Origin: Akkermansiaceae bacterium
Lineage (GTDB): Bacteria > Verrucomicrobiota > Verrucomicrobiia > Verrucomicrobiales > Akkermansiaceae
Length of the DNA stretch: 64,000 bases
Assembly: GCA_024233115.1 (NCBI GenBank)
Contig: JACKQB010000003.1
Span: forward strand, 434,001-498,000
Reading direction: 5' to 3'
In this document: one piece after another, positions 8,053 to 16,307 of the stretch
Layout: each line of letters begins with the position of its first letter
Numbering within the stretch: position 1 is the stretch's first letter
Made by a program: the position numbers and the translations under genes
The notes under the pieces: generated by a model
Database searches by the model: none
What the model was told of the DNA's origin: nothing
The model's input: the letters and a program-made list of their open reading frames with translations, nothing else

Positions 8053-9209
8053 ACCATACCTGTCCTGACACCTCGGCGCGCACTGGCACCCTGACAACGG
8101 CCCACGGCGATATTCCGACGCCGATTTTCATGCCCGTCGGCACCCAGGGCATGGTCAAAACACTTTCACCGGATGAGCTGGTGGACATTGTCGATGCCCA
8201 TATCATCCTCGGCAATACCTATCACCTCTACCTGCGCCCCGGTCTTGAGGTGATCCGTAAAATGGGGGGGCTTCACAAATTCTCCACCTGGGAAAAACCG
8301 ATCCTGACCGACTCGGGAGGTTTCCAAGTCTGGTCACTCGCCAAGCTCCGCAAGATCAGCGAGGAAGGGGTCCGGTTCTCCAACCATCTCGATGGAGCCA
8401 AAACCATGCTCACCCCCGAACTCAGCATGGAAATCCAGGCGACCCTCGGCAGCGACATCGCCATGCTTTTCGACGAGTGCCCCCCCTACCCCTGTGAAAA
8501 AAAATACGCCGCCGACTCCCTGTCCCTAACAACACGCTGGGCCAGACGCTGCAAGGAATGGCATCAGGAAAATGCGGCGAAACACATCCCTTGGGTGCTT
8601 GAAACTGAAAACTTGAAACTTGAAACTGACCAGCCCCAGCTGACCTTCGGCATTGTTCAGGGAAGTGTGTACGCCGAGCTCCGTGAGCAATCGGCCCGGG
8701 AATTGGTCGACATCGGATTTGATGGTTATGCCGTGGGGGGCATCTCTGTCGGCGAACCAGAACATGAGATGATGCGCGCCATCGAAAATGCCGTACCCTT
8801 TCTTCCGGAAGACAAACCCCGCTACGCCATGGGTCTCGGCACACCGCCGCAGATGCTGGAAATGATTGCCCGGGGGGTGGATATGTTCGACTGCGTCATG
8901 CCCACACGGGTCGCCCGCCACGGACTCGCCTTCACCGAAGACGGCCCGATCCATATCAAAAACAAGGAATTTGAGTTCGATGCCCGGCCACTGGATGAAA
9001 ACACCCACCCAAGCCTGCTGAAATACTCGCGCTCCTTTATCCGACACCTTTTCCGGTCGCGCGAAATGCTCTCTTTAAGGTTGCTTTCCCTGCATAATCT
9101 GCATTTCTACCTGCGCCTCATGCGCCAGGCGCGTGAGACCATCGAAAACGGCACGTTTGCCAGCTTCAAAAACAACTTCAATCAACGCTATCTCAACAAC
9201 CATGAATAA
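8037..9209 (+). CDS. tgt: tRNA-guanine transglycosylase (queuosine biosynthesis), zinc ligands missing
   Basis: Exchanges guanine-34 for preQ1 in GUN-anticodon tRNAs. The start is a TTG at 8037. Catalytic residues are kept: Asp92 in DSGGFQ, GIVQGSVYAELR, AVGGISVGEP, and nucleophile Asp282 in DMFDCVMPTR. Two oddities stand out. The structural zinc site, normally CxCx2C plus His, reads LDENTHPSLLKYSRS at 319-333 with no cysteine, although the distal His (353) remains. Residues 187-201 form an insertion relative to E. coli Tgt whose DNA is the AACTTGAAACTTGAAACT phrase. Length is 390 residues. The tgt-yajC-secDF order is the classical one. Confidence 0.92.
   Translation: MSFKLHHTCPDTSARTGTLTTAHGDIPTPIFMPVGTQGMVKTLSPDELVDIVDAHIILGNTYHLYLRPGLEVIRKMGGLHKFSTWEKPILTDSGGFQVWSLAKLRKISEEGVRFSNHLDGAKTMLTPELSMEIQATLGSDIAMLFDECPPYPCEKKYAADSLSLTTRWARRCKEWHQENAAKHIPWVLETENLKLETDQPQLTFGIVQGSVYAELREQSARELVDIGFDGYAVGGISVGEPEHEMMRAIENAVPFLPEDKPRYAMGLGTPPQMLEMIARGVDMFDCVMPTRVARHGLAFTEDGPIHIKNKEFEFDARPLDENTHPSLLKYSRSFIRHLFRSREMLSLRLLSLHNLHFYLRLMRQARETIENGTFASFKNNFNQRYLNNHE
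8599..8628 (+). repeat. Phrase repeat inside the tgt coding sequence
   Basis: TTGAAACTGAAAACTTGAAA and its continuation repeat the unit AACTTGAA three to four times with a period of 7-11. It keeps the tgt frame and encodes LETENLKLET. The same vocabulary of short A/T/C-rich phrases otherwise fills spacers in this window. Confidence 0.75.
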
Positions 9210-9555
9210 CACTATCACCACCCTGCCCACCTTCCTCGCAGAAGGAGGACTCAATATCCTCGGCAACCCCATGATCATGATGGTTCTGATGTTCGTCATC
9301 TTCTGGGTCGTCCTCATCCGACCCCAGCAGAAACAACGCAAGGAACTCGCCGCCCGTCAAGCCGCCCTGAAAAAAGGCGACGAAGTGGTCACCATCGGAG
9401 GTATGCACGCCACCGTCAATGCCGTCAGCGAGAAAACCGTCTCCCTCAAAGTCTCCGAAGGCACCTTTGTCAAATACGACAAAACCGCCATCGCCAGCGT
9501 CATGCCCAAGGGCAGCAATAAGGAGGATGTTGCCGCCCCCCAGCCTAAAGGTTGA
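9202..9555 (+). CDS. yajC: Preprotein translocase subunit YajC
   Basis: Single-pass inner-membrane partner of SecDF. The ATG at 9202 overlaps the end of tgt by 8 bases. The protein of 117 residues has one transmembrane segment (PMIMMVLMFVIFWVVLIRPQ, about residues 24-43), the conserved QQKQRKELAARQAALKKGDE region and VVTIGGMHATVNAV. The C-terminal tail is charged and short. Encoded between tgt and the SecD-type genes, it fits the usual Sec accessory cluster. Confidence 0.93.
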   Translation: MNNTITTLPTFLAEGGLNILGNPMIMMVLMFVIFWVVLIRPQQKQRKELAARQAALKKGDEVVTIGGMHATVNAVSEKTVSLKVSEGTFVKYDKTAIASVMPKGSNKEDVAAPQPKG

Positions 9556-9626
9556 GGCATCGGTTAGCCCCACGGACCCGGTCCGGGTTCGCTTCCAAAC
9601 TCCCTGCTGATCCATTTCTCTGCGGC

Positions 9627-10436
9627 ATGCTGCGGCTATTGTCATCCCCATTCCTGTTTTTCTCCTGCCTTGTCCTAACGGCAATGGGAGAAAATGCGCC
9701 TTCGCAGACGGAGATCATTTTTTCCATTGTCTCGGGCGAAAAAACAGAGCCGCCAAAAGGATTCACCCAGCATGAGAAAAACATCGCGGAGCACTCCATC
9801 CATACCAGCCTCCGGGAAATGGGACTTTCGCCCCTCTCCCTCACATGGACACCCGGGGGGGAGCTCAAAGTCGTCCTCCCCGCCCTCGGAGAGGCCGTCC
9901 GTCAGGAGGCAGTCAAAGAACTCACCGAAAACAAACTGATCCGCTATGGGCACCTCACGCTGAACATCGTCCACCCACAGTCCCGGGTGCTGGTTCTGAA
10001 TATGGTGGGCAACCCATCCGCCACCCAAGTCCCGGGCTACCGCCTGGCCACCATGACCGATACCGACGAGGACGGGCAGCTCACCGAGGAGCACCTGCTC
10101 ATCAAGAAAACCCCGGTCCTCGACAGCTCGTTCATTGAGCACGCCCAGGAGCTCTACGGCCCCCACGAAGGGAAAATCTCCGTCAAACTCAACAAGGAGG
10201 GAGCCGGGAAAATGTTCGCCGCTACCCGGAAAATGGCACACGGCGCAGATCGCCTTGCGATCATCCTGGATGGAAAAATCCTCAGCGCCCCCGTCGTCCA
10301 GGACACCCTGGGTGCACAGTTTGAAATCTCCGGCATGAAAGATGCCGCTGAAGCCAAAGCCATCGCCGCCGCACTGCTTTCCCCTCTCAACCACGCGCTG
10401 AAAGTGAAATCCATTAATCCCCCGCTTGCCAAATAG
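9627..10436 (+). CDS. Stand-alone SecD-like periplasmic (P1 head) domain protein
   Basis: A 269-residue exported protein: the ATG at 9627 gives a signal peptide (MLRLLSSPFLFFSCLVL). The remainder parallels the periplasmic part of the SecDF protein encoded next. Shared blocks include VHP(Q/E)SRVL, HAQEL(Y/F)GP(H/Y)EGK, KMFAATRKMAHG versus KMFDLTKRMRHG, LSAPVVQD(T/S)LGAQFEIS and GMKDA(A/T)EA. No transmembrane translocase segments follow. It therefore looks like a partial duplication of secD that became an independent soluble or membrane-tethered protein. It lies 71 bases after yajC and 79 before secDF. A Sec accessory role is inferred from position and homology only. Confidence 0.85.
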   Translation: MLRLLSSPFLFFSCLVLTAMGENAPSQTEIIFSIVSGEKTEPPKGFTQHEKNIAEHSIHTSLREMGLSPLSLTWTPGGELKVVLPALGEAVRQEAVKELTENKLIRYGHLTLNIVHPQSRVLVLNMVGNPSATQVPGYRLATMTDTDEDGQLTEEHLLIKKTPVLDSSFIEHAQELYGPHEGKISVKLNKEGAGKMFAATRKMAHGADRLAIILDGKILSAPVVQDTLGAQFEISGMKDAAEAKAIAAALLSPLNHALKVKSINPPLAK

Positions 10437-10487
10437 CGATTCCCCGACTACATCCGTCCCCGGCGCCCCACGCGTCCGCTCTTTCCC

Positions 10488-10515
10488 AATAACTGATAAC
10501 TAATAACCGATAACC
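10488..10515 (+). repeat. AACTAATAACT-type phrase directly before secDF
   Basis: AATAACTGATAACTAATAAC followed by CGATAACC ends exactly at the secDF ATG (10516). A close relative of this phrase is found at 18142-18163, where it contributes the nfeD stop codon. No Shine-Dalgarno sequence is apparent. Confidence 0.7.
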
Positions 10516-13065
10516 ATGCTAGCCTCTCTCTTCAGCGACGACCGCCTCCTGACCTTCCTCGCGGGTCTCGGCCTTCTGGCTCTCTTTTTCTGGTACTTCG
10601 CGACCGATTTCGATCGTAAGAAGCGCAACATCGGAACCATCATCGTGGTTCTGATCGCTATATTCAGCCTGCTTTCTATTTTTCCGAAGGGACAATGGGG
10701 TAACATCATCACCGGCAAAACCCCGATCAGCGAAGGCCACAACCTCAAGGGGGGCATTGACCTCATCGGCGGCTCATCCTTCACCCTGCGCGTGCAGCCG
10801 AGCAAGGATGCTGACGGCACCGACATCCCCGTTTCCTCCAATGCCGTCCAACAAGCCATCGAGACGGTTGAAAAACGCCTCAATAACCTCGGCACCGCCG
10901 ACCTCCTGATCGTGGCCCAGGGCAGCGACCGTATCCTCGTCCAGATGCCCGGCGTCACCCCGGAAGAAGCCGCCGGCGTTCGCAAGACCCTGGAAAAAAT
11001 CGCCAAACTCGAACTCAAGATGGTGCACCCTGAAAGCAGGGTTCTCGGCGATACACTCGCCGCAGAAAAAGAAGAGGACCGCGTCCTTCCACCGGGTTAC
11101 AAGCTCTACGTCTATGAGGACGAGGATGAAGACGGCCAGAAAACCACGGAAAACATCCTGCTCAAACGCCGCTCCGCCCTCGACGGCTCCTACATCGTGC
11201 ACGCCCAGGAACTTTTCGGCCCCTACGAAGGAAAACTGACCGTCAAACTCAATGGCGAAGGTGCCAACAAAATGTTCGATCTCACCAAGAGAATGCGCCA
11301 CGGCGTCGACCGCCTGGCCATCGTGCTCGATGGTAAAGTGCTCAGTGCCCCGGTGGTGCAAGACAGCCTCGGTGCCCAGTTTGAAATCTCAGGCATGAAA
11401 GATGCCACAGAAGCCCGCGGCATCGCCGCCGCCCTGCTGAACCCCTTGAAAAACCCTCTCGTCGTCGACGAGGAACGCACCGTTTCCGCGACCCTCGGTA
11501 AGGAAACCGTCTACCAAGGTATCACTGCGGGTATCGCAGGCCTTGGACTGACACTGGTTTTTGTCCTGCTTTACTACCGCTTCGCCGGTCTGATCGCACT
11601 GATCGGCCTGATGCTGAACATTCTGGTCCTCTTCGGCACCATGGCCATGTTCGGCTTCACCTTCACCCTTCCCGGCATCGCCGGTATCATCCTCACCATC
11701 GGTGTGGGGGTGGATGCCAACGTGCTGATCTACGAGCGACTCCGCGAGGAGCTCGCCGGAGGCAAATCCGTCAAAGCCGCCATCAGCGCGGCCTACGATA
11801 AAGCGTTCTCGGCAATTTTTGATGCCAACATCACCACCCTGCTCACCGCCCTGATCCTCTTCTGGAGGGCAAGCGGCACGGTCAAGGGTTTTGCCGTGAC
11901 CCTGACCATCGGTATCCTGGCGACTCTCCTCACCGCCCTGCTCTGCACCCGTGTGCTGTTCTGGTGGTGCTCCGATACCGGAGTCCTCAAGAAGCTTAAC
12001 TTCATGAACCTGATTCCTGATAGAGCCTTCGATTTCCTCAGCAAACGCAAGCTCGCTTTCGGCGTCTCCGCGGTCCTCATCCTGGCAGGCGTCGGGGCCG
12101 TAGGGATCAAAGGCAACTCCGCACTCGGCATCGACTTTGTCGGCGGTGCCCAGCTTTCCTTCCAGTTTGATCAAAATACAAAAATCGAGCAGCCCGCTGT
12201 GCAAAAAATCCTCGATGACCTGAACGCGAAAAAGCTGCTGTCAAAAAGCGCCTCCTCCCAGGAGGAAACCAACACCTCCGGCGAGCTCCTCACGGTCCGC
12301 TGTGGTAACCCTGACCCCGATAGCTTGCAAGACGGCCAACGCCCCGACTCGGAGGTCATCGAAGAAGCTCTCCGGGCCGCCTTCCCCGTCCTCCAGGAGC
12401 AAGAGCCAGTGCTTGATGCCAACGGCCAACCCAAGATGAACGACGGAGTGGCCGCAACCCAGTACAAATGGCAGATGGCCAAGGAAACCATCAGTGCCAG
12501 CCTCGGAAGCGAATTCCTCTCCACGGCGGTATGGGCCTTGATCATCGGCCTGGTAGCCATCCTCATCTACATCACCATCCGCTTCGAGTTCTCGTTTGCA
12601 CTGGGTGCCTTCATCGCCTTGTTCCACGACATCCTGATCTGCCTCGGTATCGTCGTCTTCTCCGGCCAGGAGCTGTCGCTGATCCACGTCGGCGCCTTCC
12701 TCACCATTGCCGGTTATTCGATCAACGACACCATCGTCATTTTCGACCGCCTCCGCGAAGACCTCCGCTCGCGCCGTGGCGAGGTCAAGGACGTCATGAA
12801 CCAGGCCATCAGCGCCACCCTTTCACGGACGGTGCTTACCTCGTTGACGACCTTTGTCTCCGTGCTGGTCCTCTACATCTTCGGCGGTACCGCCCTGCAG
12901 GACTTCTCCTTCACCATCATGGTCGGGATCATCGTCGGTACCTATTCCTCGATATTCATCGCCTCCCCGGTCGTCTACATCTGGAGCAAACTACGTGGCG
13001 CCAACCTCCGCCGCGAACTCCTCGATGCCAACCTGGAGGCCGAGGTCAATCCGGCTAAGTCGTAA
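10516..13065 (+). CDS. secDF: Fused protein translocase SecDF
   Basis: Proton-driven RND-type factor that pulls exported proteins through SecYEG, here with SecD and SecF in one polypeptide of 849 residues. It has an N-terminal membrane span, a SecD periplasmic region (residues about 80-320), then a membrane block with GVGVDANVLIYERLREEL. A second half follows with IDFVGGAQLSFQFD (SecF entry) and the SecF motif YSINDTIVIFDRLRED. Both halves carry the conserved Asp and Arg of the proton path. It is preceded by yajC and the SecD-like gene and is followed by a strong terminator. Confidence 0.95.
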   Translation: MLASLFSDDRLLTFLAGLGLLALFFWYFATDFDRKKRNIGTIIVVLIAIFSLLSIFPKGQWGNIITGKTPISEGHNLKGGIDLIGGSSFTLRVQPSKDADGTDIPVSSNAVQQAIETVEKRLNNLGTADLLIVAQGSDRILVQMPGVTPEEAAGVRKTLEKIAKLELKMVHPESRVLGDTLAAEKEEDRVLPPGYKLYVYEDEDEDGQKTTENILLKRRSALDGSYIVHAQELFGPYEGKLTVKLNGEGANKMFDLTKRMRHGVDRLAIVLDGKVLSAPVVQDSLGAQFEISGMKDATEARGIAAALLNPLKNPLVVDEERTVSATLGKETVYQGITAGIAGLGLTLVFVLLYYRFAGLIALIGLMLNILVLFGTMAMFGFTFTLPGIAGIILTIGVGVDANVLIYERLREELAGGKSVKAAISAAYDKAFSAIFDANITTLLTALILFWRASGTVKGFAVTLTIGILATLLTALLCTRVLFWWCSDTGVLKKLNFMNLIPDRAFDFLSKRKLAFGVSAVLILAGVGAVGIKGNSALGIDFVGGAQLSFQFDQNTKIEQPAVQKILDDLNAKKLLSKSASSQEETNTSGELLTVRCGNPDPDSLQDGQRPDSEVIEEALRAAFPVLQEQEPVLDANGQPKMNDGVAATQYKWQMAKETISASLGSEFLSTAVWALIIGLVAILIYITIRFEFSFALGAFIALFHDILICLGIVVFSGQELSLIHVGAFLTIAGYSINDTIVIFDRLREDLRSRRGEVKDVMNQAISATLSRTVLTSLTTFVSVLVLYIFGGTALQDFSFTIMVGIIVGTYSSIFIASPVVYIWSKLRGANLRRELLDANLEAEVNPAKS

Positions 13066-13091
13066 GTTTCAAATTCCAAAAACCAAAAGCG
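13066..13091 (+). repeat. Phrase repeat after the secDF stop
   Basis: GTTTCAAATTCCAAAAACCA and a few following bases begin right after the stop codon and end just before the terminator. The words are the same as in the dnaX-ybaB spacer (AAATTCCAAA). Confidence 0.5.
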
Positions 13092-13100
13092 CAATTCTCA

Positions 13101-13131
13101 AACGGCGGTACTTCGGTACTGCCGTTTTTTT
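13101..13131 (+). terminator. Rho-independent terminator of the secDF run
   Basis: AACGGCGGTAC and GTACTGCCGTT pair over 11 bp with one G-T wobble around a TTCG tetraloop, then seven T residues follow. This is the end point expected for the dnaX-to-secDF transcript. Confidence 0.92.
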
Positions 13132-13266
13132 GTCTAGGGAAGACTCTACGATACATCATTCACAAAAACGCAATTTTTCCCCTAAAAAATCTTGCAATAC
13201 TATGTTTATCTGGCATTTTCCCGCCCGTCCAAGCCCCACAAGGGCGGTCGACACGAAATTGGAAAT

Positions 13267-13341
13267 TCCTGCGTAGCTCAGCGGTAGAGCGGGTGACTGT
13301 TAATCACTAGGTCCTTGGTTCGATCCCAAGCGCAGGAGCCA
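13267..13341 (+). tRNA. tRNA-Asn (anticodon GTT)
   Basis: A complete cloverleaf can be drawn. The acceptor stem TCCTGCG pairs with CGCAGGA, the D arm contains AGCTCAGCGGTAGAGC, and the anticodon loop CTGTTAA has GTT. The T arm contains GGTTCGATCC, and the 3' CCA is encoded (13339-13341). It is flanked by terminators on both sides and so is an independent unit. Confidence 0.96.
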
Positions 13342-13368
13342 TTTCCTTCTTCAGCATTCATTCACATA

Positions 13369-13400
13369 AACGCACAAGGCCTTGGCTAGTGCGTTTTTTT
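13369..13400 (+). terminator. Rho-independent terminator after tRNA-Asn
   Basis: AACGCAC (13369-13375) pairs with GTGCGTT (13389-13395), with an internal AAGGCCTT that can extend the structure, and is followed by a run of T residues. It lies 28 bases after the tRNA. Confidence 0.85.
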
Positions 13401-13424
13401 GCGTACCGATCCCCCCTCATTTCT

Positions 13425-13763
13425 ATGACTCACCTCAGGGTTCTCTTTGTATGCGCCAGGAATCAATGGCGCAGTCCTACTGCGGCGGCTGTGTACCGAA
13501 ATGATCCTAGAATGTCGGTGCTGTCGGCCGGGCTAAGCCGGCAGAGCCCCTGCCCCCTCTCGGTCAAGCATCTGGCATGGGCGGATGTGGTCATGGTGAT
13601 GGAAAAGACCCACGCCACAAGAATCAGGGATTTGTATCGCGACAACTGTGAGCTACCGGAAATTATTTCGTTAGACATCCCGGACGACTACCTATTTATG
13701 GACAAAACACTCGTCGAACTACTCAAGGAGTCGGTCGAGGAGCTGCTGCCCGGTTATCTGTAG
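13425..13763 (+). CDS. Small low-molecular-weight protein tyrosine phosphatase-like protein
   Basis: A 112-residue protein starting at the ATG at 13425 (MTHLRVLFVCARNQWRSPTA). Cys10 and Arg16 form the C-x5-R phosphate-binding loop of low-molecular-weight phosphatases, followed by SAGL. A later SLDIPDDYLFMD segment supplies the expected general-acid Asp region. It is shorter than typical 150-residue enzymes but matches a known compact subfamily in length and in the VMEKTHATRIRDLY block. The gene stands alone between the tRNA terminator and the convergent acpS-pdxJ pair. The substrate is unknown; arsenate reductase-like activity is a weaker alternative. Confidence 0.8.
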   Translation: MTHLRVLFVCARNQWRSPTAAAVYRNDPRMSVLSAGLSRQSPCPLSVKHLAWADVVMVMEKTHATRIRDLYRDNCELPEIISLDIPDDYLFMDKTLVELLKESVEELLPGYL

Positions 13764-13793
13764 CGAATGCTGACGAAGGATGTGGCCCCCTCG

Positions 13794-14177
13794 CTACTCA
13801 CCGGAAAGAACCACGGCATTGGCCGCGGCGTAATGCTGGGCATGGGTCAGGCTGATCTTGATTTGCCCGAGATGCTTGTCCTTGGCGAACTTGGCGCCGT
13901 TACCTGATAGAAACACTTCAGGCTCGCCGCTGTCACGCCGGCGAATTTCCATATCGAGCCAGGACAAGTCTTTGCCAATACCTGTGCCGAGTGCCTTGGC
14001 TACCGCTTCCTTGGCCGCAAAGCGCGCCGCGTAGTGGATGGCTGGACGTTTCTGGCTTTCACAGTAGGCCCGCTCGGCCTCGGTGAAAACACGGCTTGCA
14101 AATCGCTCGCCGAACTCGGCCATGGATGACTCCAGTCGCTCCACTTCCACAACATCAATGCCAATACCAAAGATCAT
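13794..14177 (-). CDS. acpS: Holo-[acyl-carrier-protein] synthase
   Basis: Transfers 4'-phosphopantetheine from CoA to apo-ACP. The N-terminus IFGIGIDVVEVERLE carries the metal-binding Asp, and FTEAERAYCESQ and RFAAKEAVAKALGTGIG contain the second conserved Glu/Lys block. At 127 residues it has the standard length of the AcpS type. The start overlaps the pdxJ stop (TAATG), so the two genes are translationally coupled, an arrangement also common in other bacteria. Confidence 0.95.
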   Translation of the reverse strand: MIFGIGIDVVEVERLESSMAEFGERFASRVFTEAERAYCESQKRPAIHYAARFAAKEAVAKALGTGIGKDLSWLDMEIRRRDSGEPEVFLSGNGAKFAKDKHLGQIKISLTHAQHYAAANAVVLSGE

Positions 14178-14923
14178 TATCCTTGCCCCCCTTCCATCGC
14201 AACACGCATTTCCTTGACCGCCTCGGTTAGTCCCACGCGGACCGATCTCGCAATCAGGGTGTGCCCGATATTAAGCTCCGTTAGATGCGGCACGGTGAGT
14301 AGTTCCGGAAGGTTCTGTAAATTAATCCCATGACCCGCATTCACTTGCAGCCCCAGGCTGTTCCCCAGTATGGCCGCCGCGATGAGGCGACGGGTTTCCT
14401 GGTTCCGGTCCTCGTTAAAGGCATTGGCAAAACACCCGGTGTGCAGCTCGATCATTTCCGCGCCTATTCTAGCAGAAGCCTCCACCTGGTGGGCATCGGG
14501 GTCGATAAACATACTCACCTTGATACCTGCCTGTTGAAGCCTGGAAACAGTGCCTTGCAGCGATCCAAAAAGCCCCTCGACATCCAGGCCTCCCTCGGTG
14601 GTGACTTCTTCCCGTGTTTCGGGAACCAGACAGACGAAGTCGGGTTTCAGTCGTAGTGCCATCTCCACCATCTCCGGGGTGTTTCCCATTTCGAAGTTCA
14701 AGGGCAGGTCGATTTTCCCACGGATCTCAAAGGCGTCCCGCTCCTGCATGTGTCGGCGGTCGCCACGCACATGGATGGTGATGGAATCCGCTCCTCCAGC
14801 CATGGCGTCTTGCGCCGCTGTTAGCGGGCTGGGTTCGGCATTCGGCGAATCCGGCATATCTGCATAGCGGGCCTGACGCAGCGTGGCCACGTGATCAATA
14901 TTGACTCCCAAGAGTAAACGCAT
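14177..14923 (-). CDS. pdxJ: Pyridoxine 5'-phosphate synthase
   Basis: Condenses deoxyxylulose-5-phosphate with aminoacetone-3-phosphate to pyridoxine phosphate. The ATG at 14923 begins MRLLLGVNIDHVATLRQAR; the longer open frame to 15007 adds nothing conserved. Other family blocks are ITIHVRGDRRHMQERD, NFEMGNTPEMVEMALRLKP, VPETREEVTTEGGLDV and NAGHGINLQN. Length is 248 residues. The gene is coupled to acpS by stop/start overlap. Confidence 0.95.
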   Translation of the reverse strand: MRLLLGVNIDHVATLRQARYADMPDSPNAEPSPLTAAQDAMAGGADSITIHVRGDRRHMQERDAFEIRGKIDLPLNFEMGNTPEMVEMALRLKPDFVCLVPETREEVTTEGGLDVEGLFGSLQGTVSRLQQAGIKVSMFIDPDAHQVEASARIGAEMIELHTGCFANAFNEDRNQETRRLIAAAILGNSLGLQVNAGHGINLQNLPELLTVPHLTELNIGHTLIARSVRVGLTEAVKEMRVAMEGGQG

Positions 14924-15036
14924 GGCAGTGAGATAAGCGACAACTGAATATGTGCCAACATCTTTTCTCCGTCTTTTTGTTCCGGTTTTATCATTCCTCC
15001 ATTGCAATTTCCCTCGCCAGGGAGTTATCTAGAGGC

Positions 15037-15900
15037 ATGAAGATGCTTTTGAAGTTCCCCCGGGTCGCCGCATGCCTGATCTCGTTTTCGCTGCTAGGCA
15101 TTATCAATGTCCAGGCGCAGGAAGATGAGGAAAAGGAACCCGTCGGCCGCCCTGCCGTACCGGATGATCTCATCGACGATCCCCACGTGAGGGAAGAGCT
15201 TGGGGTCAATGAGTTTACAGCGCCGTCGATCAAACGTATTTTGGATGACCTCGACAAACTGGCCCCTCTGCCGGCCGATGAATTGGTGCATGAAATCCCC
15301 GAGCGCATGCCTCTGAATCGTACTGATCTCGCCCTGGAGATAGGATTCCTCATTGCCGATGGATTTATGGCGGTCCAGGCTGGCCAAATGCAAAAAATCG
15401 AACCCCTGGCGAAGGAGCTCTCACGATACGGCCGTGCCCTTGGTGCCGGCGAACGGGTCAACCGACACGCGGCCAGCCTGTTGGAAAATGCCCGTAAAAA
15501 CAATGTCGAGGCATTGAAAAAAGAACTGACGGCCACGCAGAGGGACGTGGAAACCGATCTCATTCACCTGCGGGACGTCGACCTCGCCCACCTGATCTCG
15601 CTCGGCGGGTGGATCAGGGCACTGGAAGTCGGCTCACATGCCGTGAAAATGAAATACACCCCCGAACGGGCCAGACATCTCTACCGTGAGGACATAGCCG
15701 ACTACTACGAAGGCTCGATTGGAGCGCTTGATCCCAGGATATCAGGACGGCCCGACCTCAAAGCCATGAGGACCATCATCGCCGGCCTCCGCAACATCAT
15801 GACTCTGGGCGAGGACGGGGAACCCACAGAAAAGGGGGTGGAGGAAATTGCTGCTGCTGCCAAGCGACTCGCTGTCCTCGCGCTCAACCGGAAGAAATAA
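15037..15900 (+). CDS. Secreted protein of unknown function
   Basis: Not recognised. The ATG at 15037 has an AGAGG sequence directly upstream and opens a clear signal peptide (hydrophobic ACLISFSLLGIINV, then VQA-QEDEE). The mature part is about 265 residues, charged and predominantly helical, with no cysteines or catalytic motifs visible. Segments such as LPADELVHEIPERMPLNRTD and LGGWIRALEVGSHAVKMKY look like packed helices. It is divergent from pdxJ and separated from the next gene by 407 bases. A periplasmic helical-bundle role can be suggested, but no function assigned. Confidence 0.7.
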   Translation: MKMLLKFPRVAACLISFSLLGIINVQAQEDEEKEPVGRPAVPDDLIDDPHVREELGVNEFTAPSIKRILDDLDKLAPLPADELVHEIPERMPLNRTDLALEIGFLIADGFMAVQAGQMQKIEPLAKELSRYGRALGAGERVNRHAASLLENARKNNVEALKKELTATQRDVETDLIHLRDVDLAHLISLGGWIRALEVGSHAVKMKYTPERARHLYREDIADYYEGSIGALDPRISGRPDLKAMRTIIAGLRNIMTLGEDGEPTEKGVEEIAAAAKRLAVLALNRKK

Positions 15901-16307
15901 CCCTGCTTCAGACCGCCGACGACCTCCGGGGCTTTTACCACCGCCTTCCCCCACGGCTTTTTCCTACCCCACTTCAATAACCCGTTGTCGCCAGCATCTG
16001 CGGATCTTTATTAGCATCCGTGAAATGACCCGGCATGACAGTCAGCGACCCTGGTTCGCGTTCCACACTCCAAAAGCCCCCGTGAGCCGGTCTGGTTTTG
16101 TTCCAACTCACTCATCGAGTGCAACTTATACAGCCATTCGCGGAAACTACCACTGGAGCCAAGACATCGCGATATAAAAAAGGTGATGCTTCCCTTGACT
16201 ACTCAGCTCTCTCTAAGGCATACGGGAGACCGTAAAATGAATGTGACCGAGCCATCTCGCTACCCACATTACAATATTGTCACACCGCACCCATACACAC
16301 GCGTATC
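15901..16307. other. Noncoding spacer upstream of the Na/Pi cotransporter
   Basis: No gene, tRNA or convincing terminator is visible here. A TTGACT at 16195-16200 could be a -35 element, but no good -10 follows at the usual spacing. ACAATATTGT at 16271-16280 is a perfect 10-bp palindrome 27 bases before the cotransporter ATG and is a possible operator. No clear Pho-box-like direct repeats were seen. Confidence 0.4.

Noticed and set aside
11389..12204. A 271-codon open frame antisense to secDF
   Set aside because: Gly/Asp/Glu-rich shadow of conserved SecDF codons.
13425..13763. Arsenate reductase (ArsC, LMW-phosphatase type)
   Set aside because: It has the C-x5-R loop but not the additional resolving cysteines of ArsC and is far from the ars operon; the compact phosphatase-like family fits better.
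15848..16177. A 109-codon plus-strand open frame after the secreted unknown protein
   Set aside because: It overlaps the end of that gene out of frame, has no start signal or recognisable motif, and its composition is Ser/Pro/Arg-rich like other shadow frames.
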